A stretch of 32,037 bases of DNA from Endozoicomonas acroporae (GTDB lineage Bacteria > Pseudomonadota > Gammaproteobacteria > Pseudomonadales > Endozoicomonadaceae), in assembly GCF_002864045.1 (NCBI RefSeq), contig NZ_PJPV01000100.1, forward strand, positions 1-32,037. Reading direction: 5' to 3'. The translations under genes were made by a program, and so were the position numbers. A model generated the notes under the pieces. That model was given only the letters and a program-made list of their open reading frames with translations. It was not told where the DNA came from and ran no database searches. Shown in pieces: positions 9,606-16,853 of this stretch. Position 1 is the first letter of the stretch. Every line of letters starts with the position of its first letter.

Positions 9606-10220
9606 ATGAGCAACTCAGCAAACAATTCATCAGGCAACTCTTCTGACAATGATGACATCTCTGCTTTCCTGAAAGAGATGAAAGGCGTAAACCCGTTAAA
9701 AAAGAAAGCAACCGCAGATACCCAGAGAGTTCAGCGGGTCACACCGGGCCAGGAGATTCGCAAGGCCGCTGCGGAAGACACCTTTACCGACCCGAATTTT
9801 CTCTCCCTGCTCAACCCGAAGATGGTCAAACCCCATGACTTTCTGGTCTGGAAGCGGGATGGCGTACAGGAAGGCGTGTTCAAAAAACTCCGCTTGGGCA
9901 AATATGATATTGAGGCACGCCTTGACCTGCACCACAAAACCGCCCGGGAAGCACGGGAGCAGGTTTTCCAGTTTATCAATGATTGTCGGGAACACGAGCT
10001 GCGTACCGTCTTGATAGCCCATGGGCGTGGCGAGAAAAGCACCCCGCCTGCCCTGCTGAAAAGTTACCTGTATAACTGGCTACCCCAGATGGAAGCGGTG
10101 CTGGCCTTTCACAGCGCACTGAAAGTCCATGGCGGCTCCGGAGCACTGTACGTGATGATCAGAAAAAGTGAGCGGGAAAAACTGGAAAACCGCGAGCGCC
10201 ATGCAAAACGGACAAAATAA
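9606..10220 (+). CDS. Smr-domain protein (SmrA/YdaL-like)
   Basis: A 204-residue protein with an acidic, Ser/Asn-rich N-terminus and a C-terminal Smr domain (about 100-190). The domain shows LDLHHKTAREAREQV, the conserved HGRGEKS loop and VHGGSGALYVMIRK. Smr domains act as nucleases on DNA or RNA; E. coli SmrA (YdaL) is the closest known type by layout. The ATG at 9606 is preferred over the in-frame TTG at 9588. It starts 27 bases after thiH and may be read through from it, although a thiamin role is not implied. The tail is basic (NRERHAKRTK), which fits nucleic-acid binding. Confidence 0.88.
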   Translation: MSNSANNSSGNSSDNDDISAFLKEMKGVNPLKKKATADTQRVQRVTPGQEIRKAAAEDTFTDPNFLSLLNPKMVKPHDFLVWKRDGVQEGVFKKLRLGKYDIEARLDLHHKTAREAREQVFQFINDCREHELRTVLIAHGRGEKSTPPALLKSYLYNWLPQMEAVLAFHSALKVHGGSGALYVMIRKSEREKLENRERHAKRTK

Positions 10221-10262
10221 ACCACCTGAAGCGGGCAATTGTTAGACCAAATCCGAGTCTAA

Positions 10263-10274
10263 TCTGAATTCAGA
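10263..10274. promoter_or_regulatory. 12-bp perfect palindrome before the 786-residue gene
   Basis: TCTGAATTCAGA is a perfect palindrome 22 bases upstream of the ATG at 10297. It could be an operator. It contains an EcoRI site, so chance cannot be excluded. Confidence 0.25.
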
Positions 10275-10296
10275 ATAGCTCGGAAGGGTGACAGAG

Positions 10297-12657
10297 ATGG
10301 ATGCCAATCAGTCGGCTTCAGCAACTCAAGGTTCTTCAATTGGTTCACAAATTGAGACTCCCACCACTCAATCAGGACCTCGCTCACGGTATAAGCATCG
10401 AAACCTTAATCGACAGAAAAAAGCTTCCGGGAGCACTTCTGCCCGCTGCCTCTCAGAAAGAGAGAAAGTTGCAAAAGCTCTATATGACAGGGGGGCTTCC
10501 TCTATGCAGCATATTCCAGACCGGGTACTTAAAAAAGAGTGGCAAGCAGAAGTCGCTCACCTACCCAGAGAATATCAACGACAGCATATTGCCGGGAGGC
10601 AAGGATTGAAGCAAATACAAAGACTGGTTCAAGAGAGACGGGAAGATGAACTGGATAAAATTATTGGGACCACAGTGTCTTATAAAGACATTACCGATGG
10701 CATTCAAACAATTATAAATAAAAGTGAACAGCATCCGGGAAAACCCGGCATAAACCAGCAACTCCAACAGATTAAAGAACAAACGCCTGTTACTCAATTA
10801 AAAGTACTTAAATCAATAGCGCTTGATTTATCAGGTACATTACAAAGAAAAAGCAAGGAGTTCCTGACAAAAACAGACAAGGAAAACTTTCATCACTGGT
10901 TTCAGGCAACCATCCGCTGCATGGTGAAAACAGACGCTATTGAGCAGCCTTCTGATAGTAAACTGCCTGTAATTGCTGAAGCAACCCTTCAATTGTTTCA
11001 GATAATAATTGACAGACAATTAGCCGACCCCGATCTTGTGCCTTATGTTCTTCTGGCAAAAACATTGGGCAAACTTTACAAACTATCCATTAATCAATCT
11101 GTTTCGGGAGAAACAAGAGCCAGACTAACGACGGTCACAGCATCACTATGTGATCGCTTTGAAAACTCTGAAATTGCCCAAACCCCGGCATTTATTAGAT
11201 TGAGAGAACAATCGCTGGTCATTCACCTGAAATCATTAAATCCTGCCGGAGTTAATATTCCTTCCAGTAAAAGCATAGAGCTTCTTACTGATCTTATTGA
11301 AATAGCTCCAACCACAGAAAACACATTTTTATTGATAAAAATCCTTGTAAACTTTTATGGCCTGGTTGATTTTGGAGATGAAGAGCAAGTAAGGCAACAG
11401 GTAAAAAAAATCACTGCATCAGATGTTTCCGATGCTCTGATTGCTTACCTTGACGGCAACATAGCAGAAGTTGTCGCGTTAGACAGTCAAAACCCCATGG
11501 TTATTTGGCTGAAGGCTATGATTGCCCTTAATCATCAGTTTGACCCTGAAAAATCTGAACGGTTATTAATTGATGCTGCAAGTAACGATGATAGGATGCA
11601 TTTTGAACTGGCCCGGTTTTACCTTGAGCACTGCCAATCACCTGATCTTGAAAAACTGGCAACCATCAAATCTTTATTAGAGAAATCAGAATCCAGACTC
11701 CATGAAGCAGAACGGTCTTTATGGTTGCAATGCTATGCAAAGGTTAATCAACTGATATTCCTGGAAGAAGAAAGCCAAATAACACCCTCAAGTAATAATG
11801 CATTGCAGGCCGATCCTCCTGAGAAAAACGACAGGGTTGAGCTAATTGAAGCCAAACCTTCAGCAACATCTGCCATAGAGACGAAACAAGTGCCATTAAC
11901 CGATCTGTCTTCAGTGATGTCACTGACAGAAGCGCTCATCAATAAATATCAATATCACCAGGATACCACTTCTGGTAATAATGATGCGGTTAAAGAATTT
12001 TCAGTTATTGGCTGGAAGGGAAAAAAACTCAACCCTTTTGCAGCAATGAAGCCTGAAAACCGGAATCCTGTCATCAATAAGCTGCTTCGCCATATTCATA
12101 CCTGTAGAATTTTCAACAATCTCGAAGAGGAAGTCAGATGCTATGACATTCTGAAAAACCAGAAATTCATGTTTATGTTACAGTTCGAACGCCTGCTCGA
12201 AGAAGCAACATGGACGCTTCTTCATTGTACTGAAGATCCGCATAGCGGTGGTCTGAGATCAACTCAACAAGAGCGGCTGGATGCTCTGAATTTAGCAAAG
12301 CAGATGATGATCCTATGCCTGCAACACACGGTTAAACAAACTGAGATAGTAGACGGTGAACAGCGGGTTAATGACCGTATTGCATCGCTAACTGACTGGC
12401 TTGATAACATCAATAACTTTGGCGGCGATAAAGAATTGCAACAGTCTATGAGACACAATATCCGTTGTCGCGCAGGAAGTGGTCTTGGTCATATCTTCCG
12501 ATTTATTCAGGAGGAAACGGGGAGAAGCGAAATGGCAAATATGGCCTCCCTGTGCTTCGGGGCCAAGACGACATTTGACCCCTGTTATAAACCTGAATGC
12601 AAAGGCCCTAAGGAAAATAGAGAACAATACTACCGTCGGGTAACTCTTTACCGATAA
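10297..12657 (+). CDS. Large helical protein of unknown function
   Basis: A 786-residue protein I do not recognise. The first 60 residues are Ser/Thr/Gln-rich and then basic (RSRYKHRNLNRQKK), probably disordered. Residues about 60-500 are almost wholly helical, with TPR- or Sel1-like stretches at about 380-470 (MVIWLKAMIALNHQFDPEKSE, FELARFYLEHCQ). A variable linker (about 500-560) precedes a helical C-terminal domain ending in a small cysteine cluster (LCFGAKTTFDPCYKPECKG). No signal peptide or membrane span is seen. The ATG at 10297 has AAGGG 8 bases upstream; an in-frame GTG at 10288 is less likely. Base composition is more AT-rich than the flanking thi and aspA genes, suggesting an acquired or fast-evolving gene. 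Confidence 0.75.
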   Translation: MDANQSASATQGSSIGSQIETPTTQSGPRSRYKHRNLNRQKKASGSTSARCLSEREKVAKALYDRGASSMQHIPDRVLKKEWQAEVAHLPREYQRQHIAGRQGLKQIQRLVQERREDELDKIIGTTVSYKDITDGIQTIINKSEQHPGKPGINQQLQQIKEQTPVTQLKVLKSIALDLSGTLQRKSKEFLTKTDKENFHHWFQATIRCMVKTDAIEQPSDSKLPVIAEATLQLFQIIIDRQLADPDLVPYVLLAKTLGKLYKLSINQSVSGETRARLTTVTASLCDRFENSEIAQTPAFIRLREQSLVIHLKSLNPAGVNIPSSKSIELLTDLIEIAPTTENTFLLIKILVNFYGLVDFGDEEQVRQQVKKITASDVSDALIAYLDGNIAEVVALDSQNPMVIWLKAMIALNHQFDPEKSERLLIDAASNDDRMHFELARFYLEHCQSPDLEKLATIKSLLEKSESRLHEAERSLWLQCYAKVNQLIFLEEESQITPSSNNALQADPPEKNDRVELIEAKPSATSAIETKQVPLTDLSSVMSLTEALINKYQYHQDTTSGNNDAVKEFSVIGWKGKKLNPFAAMKPENRNPVINKLLRHIHTCRIFNNLEEEVRCYDILKNQKFMFMLQFERLLEEATWTLLHCTEDPHSGGLRSTQQERLDALNLAKQMMILCLQHTVKQTEIVDGEQRVNDRIASLTDWLDNINNFGGDKELQQSMRHNIRCRAGSGLGHIFRFIQEETGRSEMANMASLCFGAKTTFDPCYKPECKGPKENREQYYRRVTLYR

Positions 12658-12670
12658 TCTGAACGTTAAA

Positions 12671-12701
12671 CCACACTCAGCGTTGGAGGCTCTGAGTGTG
12701 G
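12671..12701 (+). terminator. Hairpin downstream of the 786-residue gene
   Basis: CCACACTCAG (12671-12680) pairs perfectly with CTGAGTGTGG (12692-12701) around an 11-base loop, 14 bases after the stop codon. No T-run follows, so it is a weak or factor-dependent terminator, or a 3' stabilising hairpin. Confidence 0.45.
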
Positions 12702-12753
12702 CATACCCGTCCTCGTTGCCAGTCACAAGCATAGATACAAAAACTGATCAAAA

Positions 12754-12767
12754 TTGATACAGATCAT
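12754..12767 (+). promoter_or_regulatory. Candidate FNR/Anr box upstream of aspA
   Basis: TTGATACAGATCAT matches the FNR consensus TTGAT-N4-ATCAA at all but the last position. A T-rich stretch (TTTTATTTAG, about 12791-12800) lies where the -10 would fall if the box occupied the class II position near -41. An alternative promoter, TTGATA (12783-12788) with TAGTAC (12806-12811), has a 17-base spacer. Aspartase feeds fumarate respiration, so oxygen control is plausible but inferred. Confidence 0.45.
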
Positions 12768-12856
12768 TCATCTTTTATTTTTTTGATAACTTTTATTTAG
12801 TTAGGTAGTACCACTTATTGCTGATAATTATGGAGAGGCACAGACTAAACCCAGCC

Positions 12857-12884
12857 AGCCTGCTTTTACCAAGCAAAACAGGCT
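12857..12884 (+). other. Leader hairpin upstream of aspA
   Basis: AGCCTG-C-TTTT pairs with AAAACAGGCT across a short loop, giving a 10-base-pair stem with one bulged base. It lies 65 bases before the chosen aspA start. No T-run follows, so attenuation is speculative. Confidence 0.35.
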
Positions 12885-12948
12885 TATCCGATGCAGGCTA
12901 ATGATTTTCCTCCAGTGCGCAAGTATGGCGCTATCCCAGGCCAAGAAA

Positions 12949-14373
12949 ATGACAGACCTTACCCAATACCGAATTGAACACGATCTGCTCGGTGAAGCTC
13001 CGGTTCCGGAAAATGTTTACTATGGCATCCAGACCCAGCGTGCCATTGAAAACTTCCAGATCAGCGGTGTTCAGCTGAACCACTATGCCAACCTGCCACG
13101 GGCCCTGGCTATGGTCAAGAAAGCCTGTGCACTGGCGAACCGTGATCTGGGCATGCTGGACCAGCAGAAAGCAGAAGCCATTGCTGATGCCTGTGATGAG
13201 ATCATCGAAGGCCGTCTGCACGATCAGTTTGTTGTTGACATGATTCAGGGCGGTGCGGGTACTTCCACCAACATGAACGCCAACGAAGTCATCTGTAACC
13301 GTGCCCTGGAACTGATGGGACACCGTCGTGGTGAATACCAGTATCTGCACCCGAACACCCACGTCAACATGGCACAGTCTACCAACGACGTATACCCGAC
13401 AGCGATGCGTCTGGCCATGGTGCTCAAGCACAAGTCACTGCTGGTTGCCATCAAGACCCTGAAAAATGCCCTGGACGTCAAAGCCAACGAGTTCAAAGAC
13501 ATTCTGAAGATGGGCCGTACCCAGTTGCAGGACGCGGTTCCTATGACCCTGGGTCAGGAATTCCGTGCCTTCAGCACCACCATCGGTGAAGACATTCAGC
13601 GTATCGGTGAAATGGCCTCGCTGCTGCGTGAAGTGAACCTGGGTGGTACGGCGATCGGTACCGGCATCACGGCTGACAGCCGTTATGCGCCACTGGCCAT
13701 CAAATACCTGAGTGAAATCTCTGGTCAGGAAATGATTCTGGCTGGCGACCTGGTGGAAGCCACTTCTGATATGGGCGCATTCGTTATTTTCTCCAGCGCT
13801 CTGAAACGTCTGGCGGTTAAGCTGTCCAAAATCAGCAATGACCTGCGTCTGCTCTCCAGTGGCCCGCTGTGTGGCTTTAACGAGATCAACCTGCCAGAAA
13901 TGCAGCCTGGTTCGTCGATCATGCCTGGCAAAGTGAACCCTGTTATTCCGGAAGCCATGAACCAGATCGCGTTCCACGTTATTGGTAACGACATGGTCGT
14001 AACCCTGGCTTCTGAGGCTGCACAGCTGCAGCTGAACTACGCTGAGCCAGTATTGGTTTACAAGATTCTTGAGTCTATCCAGCAGTTGTCTGCCGGCATG
14101 AACATGCTGACCGAGAAGTGCATCAAGGGCATTACCGCCAACCGTGACGTGTGCCAGAGCTACGTAGACAACAGTGTTGGTCTGGTTACCGCACTGAACC
14201 CATACCTGGGCTACGAAAACTCCAGCCGCATCGCCAAGACTGCCCTGAAAAGTGGCCGTCGTGTAGTTGATCTGGTGCTGGAAGAAGGCCTGCTGACCGA
14301 AGATCAGCTAAAAGAGATCCTGAAACCGGAAAACATGATTGCGCCGCTGAATCTGAGCCAGTCAGCTCACTGA
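12949..14373 (+). CDS. aspA: Aspartate ammonia-lyase
   Basis: A 474-residue enzyme that reversibly deaminates L-aspartate to fumarate and ammonia. It belongs to the aspartase/fumarase superfamily. The superfamily signature GSSIMPGKVNP, carrying the catalytic serine loop, is intact. The substrate-binding blocks are also present (GGAGTSTNMNANEV, HVNMAQSTNDVYPT, GRTQLQDAVPMTLGQ). The start at 12949 (MTDLTQYRIEHDLLG) matches family N-termini; upstream in-frame ATGs at 12901 and 12925 would add 16 or 8 residues and lack a better ribosome-binding site. Codon use is strongly biased, as for a well-expressed gene. It stands alone between a candidate FNR box and a terminator; no dcu transporter is adjacent. 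Confidence 0.96.
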   Translation: MTDLTQYRIEHDLLGEAPVPENVYYGIQTQRAIENFQISGVQLNHYANLPRALAMVKKACALANRDLGMLDQQKAEAIADACDEIIEGRLHDQFVVDMIQGGAGTSTNMNANEVICNRALELMGHRRGEYQYLHPNTHVNMAQSTNDVYPTAMRLAMVLKHKSLLVAIKTLKNALDVKANEFKDILKMGRTQLQDAVPMTLGQEFRAFSTTIGEDIQRIGEMASLLREVNLGGTAIGTGITADSRYAPLAIKYLSEISGQEMILAGDLVEATSDMGAFVIFSSALKRLAVKLSKISNDLRLLSSGPLCGFNEINLPEMQPGSSIMPGKVNPVIPEAMNQIAFHVIGNDMVVTLASEAAQLQLNYAEPVLVYKILESIQQLSAGMNMLTEKCIKGITANRDVCQSYVDNSVGLVTALNPYLGYENSSRIAKTALKSGRRVVDLVLEEGLLTEDQLKEILKPENMIAPLNLSQSAH

Positions 14374-14397
14374 TGGTTTACCACTGACTTCAGATGG

Positions 14398-14430
14398 AAG
14401 GCCTGTAGTAGAAGCACAGGCCTTTTGCTT
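14398..14430 (+). terminator. Rho-independent terminator of aspA
   Basis: AAGGCCTGT (14398-14406) pairs perfectly with ACAGGCCTT (14416-14424) around a 9-base loop and is followed by TTGCTT. It lies 24 bases after the aspA stop codon. Confidence 0.85.
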
Positions 14431-14936
14431 CAATACACCCCACCTACGCACAAATCCACAACCCGAGCAGTATTATCCCTGATAACAATACAGGAAACAT
14501 CATCTAATATAATGTGCCTTACTCAGATTGATGTTTGTTTGCGTTACATAACCTGTAAATTTACGCAGTCAACGGAAATACTGGTACGAAACCAGAAGAA
14601 ATTGATGCCTGCGGGAAGTATTACTCTGCATAAACTGCGAAAATAACGACTGATCTTCAAAAAGAGTTCCAGTGTAAGCCGGAGTTGTTTTTTATTTGCC
14701 CTGATAAAGCAACAGCATCACACTCTGCTAAACTCTTTGCCGAGAGACGCTAAAACACAGAGCGAATTCCACGACTTTTAAGCAATCTTTTTCAACCTGT
14801 GTGACTTCCGGCCAACCTTCCGGTTAACGCAGTTGATGCTCAAAGAGCGTTAATTATGGCTTTCCCGCATCACTTCTTTCCAGCCTGATGGCAAAAACAC
14901 CGAATTATACGGCAAACTTCTCACAGTGGAGTCATT
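14431..14936. other. Intergenic region upstream of the response regulator
   Basis: No convincing gene is seen here. A 73-codon plus-strand frame at 14425-14646 begins inside the aspA terminator and has no ribosome-binding site or recognisable sequence. Near the right end, TTAACGC (14824-14830) and GCGTTAA (14847-14853) form a perfect 7-base inverted repeat with a 16-base spacer, 84 bases before the regulator start. It may be an operator, possibly autoregulatory. A good sigma-70 promoter was not resolved. Confidence 0.45.
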
Positions 14937-15590
14937 ATGCAGCAACAGGACATGAAGCAAGAACCAACCGTATTTATCATCGATGATGACGAGGCTGTGC
15001 GTGACTCGCTGAAAATGTTGATGAGGTCAGTAGGTCAGACTGTCGAAGCCTTCTCTTCACCTGCTGAGTTCCTTGAAGTTTACGATGAAAACCGGCCTGG
15101 CTGTATTGTGCTGGACATCCGCATGCCCGGCATGAGCGGACTTGAGCTGCAGAGCAAGCTCAACGAGATGCACTGCATTCTGCCCATCATCTTCATCACG
15201 GGTCATGGTGATGTGCCTATGGCGGTTCAGGCCATCAAAGATGGCGCAATGAACTTTATCCAGAAACCTTTCCGCGACCAGGAACTGCTGGACCTGATCA
15301 ACGATGCCCTGAAACTGGATACGCAGCAGAGAAGGGAACTGCTGGAGCACAAGGAAATTCTCCGCAGGCTGTCAACCCTGACTGATCGTGAGCGTGAAGT
15401 ACTGCACCATGTGGTTGAGGGTAAAGCCAACAAGGTCATCGCTGCGGATATCAATCTGAGTCAGCGCACGGTGGAAATCCATCGCTCCCGCGTTATGGAA
15501 AAGATGGGCACCAAATCCCTTGCTCACCTGGTGCGTCAGGTCATGCAGGTAAAAGAACATCTGGACGGCGAATTTAACTTCAAAATCTGA
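14937..15590 (+). CDS. FixJ/NarL-type response regulator
   Basis: A 217-residue two-domain regulator. The receiver domain (about 10-125) has the acidic triad at Asp16-18 (IIDDDEAV), the phosphoacceptor Asp60 (VLDIRMPGMSG), Thr88 (FITGHGD) and Lys110 (FIQKPF). A LuxR-type helix-turn-helix follows (about 148-205, with LTDREREVL, IAADINLSQRTVEIHRSRVMEK). Layout and sequence style are those of FixJ/TtrR-like regulators, which respond to a PAS-type histidine kinase. No kinase is encoded in the window, so it is an orphan here. GTGGAG precedes the ATG. Regulated genes are unknown; the downstream pseudo-receiver gene is a possible functional partner. Confidence 0.92.
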   Translation: MQQQDMKQEPTVFIIDDDEAVRDSLKMLMRSVGQTVEAFSSPAEFLEVYDENRPGCIVLDIRMPGMSGLELQSKLNEMHCILPIIFITGHGDVPMAVQAIKDGAMNFIQKPFRDQELLDLINDALKLDTQQRRELLEHKEILRRLSTLTDREREVLHHVVEGKANKVIAADINLSQRTVEIHRSRVMEKMGTKSLAHLVRQVMQVKEHLDGEFNFKI

Positions 15591-16081
15591 GCTGCACCGG
15601 CCTGCTCCGTATACCTCACCCTATGAAGTTGCGGAGCCACTTCTGCTTAAGCTAGATCCACTTTCCCGGATTGGTTAAACAGCCAGCTTGAAACACCTGT
15701 ATAAAGCTTCGATACCATTAGCTAATGGAATGAAAAGCAATTCGTTTGCTGCTAAATTGGAATTACCCCGAAGCCATTACGGGATTGACCAAATAACGAC
15801 CCATTATAATTTCCGTTTAATTCTAAAAAAAATGATCTAAACGAATAATATAATAATTGAACGAACGAACAGTTATACGCTTAGGTACTCGCCGAATCAC
15901 GTCAAGTACATCCCTCCATTCAGGATTAAGCCAGCTAAACCTAAACTGAAGTCGCACCATTAGACAATGGCAAGAAGAGACGGTGAAATACTTTCTAAAC
16001 AAGTTCGGTTTAATTTGAATCAGAGGGTATTTCATATTTTAAAGGTTGCTTCTTGAGCTGCTGTTAACGGCGGAACAGCCT
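15591..16081. other. Intergenic region after the response regulator
   Basis: No gene is supported. GCTCCG (15604-15609) and CGGAGC (15632-15637) could pair as a weak hairpin after the stop. CCATTAGCTAATGG (15715-15728) is a perfect 14-base palindrome, possibly an operator. A 70-codon minus-strand frame at 15823-16035 has no recognisable features and AT-rich flanks; I do not call it a gene. Confidence 0.4.
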
Positions 16082-16262
16082 GCATGCGCCTGGGAGCCTG
16101 TCCGAGAATAGCGCCCGTTGCGAGGATGGCAGAAAATTGAGGATAAAAATTTCGTTTTGTGAAGTGAATAGCGGGGCTATATGTCGAACAAAACGGAATT
16201 TTTAGACCAATTTGCTGCCACCGCAGTAGGGCAGTCTATTCTCGGTCAGCCTCCTGGCATGC
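16082..16262. repeat. Large imperfect palindrome, candidate small mobile or hairpin element
   Basis: The two halves are imperfect reverse complements. On the outside, GCATGCGCCTGGGAGCCTG-tCCGAGAATAG near 16082-16111 matches the reverse of CTATTCTCGGtCAGCCTCCTGGCATGC near 16237-16262. On the inside, AAAATTTCGTTTTGT (16146-16160) matches the reverse of ACAAAACGGAATTTT (16189-16203) at 14 of 15 bases. The loop is about 16161-16188. It has the look of a non-autonomous palindromic repeat. A 90-codon open frame starting at 16181 runs through its right arm and is therefore probably not a gene. Confidence 0.75.
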
Positions 16263-16370
16263 CAATCCTGTCCGCACGTTATCGATCAGCAGCAGCTTTT
16301 TTGCTTACAGCTGTTCCATTGCAACACGCATTGCAAACGACAGGTTACTTATTACCGCCAGGCTGCCTTT

Positions 16371-16754
16371 ATGAACCTCGCAACCCACTGCTCAGTCTAC
16401 TTATTGGAACAGGATTCCGGCACTGCCGAGACTATTCGCAGCCTGTGCCATGAAAAATCCATGGAGCTTATCTGCTTCAGCTCGCATTTTGAACTGTTAA
16501 ATGCACTTAAGGCCGATCAGCCATCCTGTATCATTGCAGCCAATGACCAGCCTGATGGCCAGGCCCTGAACCTGATGCAGGACCTGGCCAGTAGCGACCA
16601 CCAGGTTCCGGTTATCATCCTTGGTCATCATAATGATGTGTCCAGCGCTGTTGCAGCCATTAAAGCGGGCGCTGTCGATTACATTGAAAAACCCACCATC
16701 TACGGCCGACTGGCAGAACAACTGAACCTGGTCGTCAAACATTCATTCCAATAA
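16371..16754 (+). CDS. Degenerate receiver-domain protein lacking the phosphoacceptor
   Basis: A 127-residue stand-alone receiver-like domain with no output domain. It aligns with FixJ-type receivers, including the one at 14937: VYLLEQDSGTAETIRSL for the first strand and helix, VPVIILGHHNDVSSAVAAIKAGAVDYIEKP for strands 4-5. The conserved lysine is kept in IEKP. The acidic triad is reduced to EQD, and the phosphoacceptor position reads CIIAANDQPDG, so the aspartate is replaced by alanine. The switch threonine is a glycine. It is therefore a pseudo-receiver, likely working by protein binding. The start is the first ATG with a weak AGG upstream. It lies beyond the palindromic element from the FixJ-type gene. 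Confidence 0.75.
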   Translation: MNLATHCSVYLLEQDSGTAETIRSLCHEKSMELICFSSHFELLNALKADQPSCIIAANDQPDGQALNLMQDLASSDHQVPVIILGHHNDVSSAVAAIKAGAVDYIEKPTIYGRLAEQLNLVVKHSFQ

Positions 16755-16758
16755 GCTT

Positions 16759-16782
16759 AAGCACATAAAACCCTATGTGCTT
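16759..16782. terminator. Hairpin between convergent pseudo-receiver and sbcB genes
   Basis: AAGCACATA (16759-16767) pairs perfectly with TATGTGCTT (16774-16782) around a 6-base loop, 5 bases after the pseudo-receiver stop. Both strands end here, so it may serve either gene. The T-content after it is modest. Confidence 0.55.
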
Positions 16783-16853
16783 GCAGGCTGCTTTATTGGG
16801 ATGGGCACGCTTTTCGTAAACAGTCTTTAACCGGTTACGCACTTGATAGCGGA

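Noticed and set aside
14425..14646. 73-codon plus-strand frame after aspA
   Set aside because: It starts at the terminator, lacks a ribosome-binding site and has no recognisable sequence.
15823..16035. 70-codon minus-strand frame in the gap after the response regulator
   Set aside because: No ribosome-binding site or family match could be seen; base composition looks intergenic.
16181..16453. Open frame of 90 codons before the pseudo-receiver
   Set aside because: Its first third is the right arm of the large palindrome, it overlaps the pseudo-receiver start in another frame, and it has no good ribosome-binding site.
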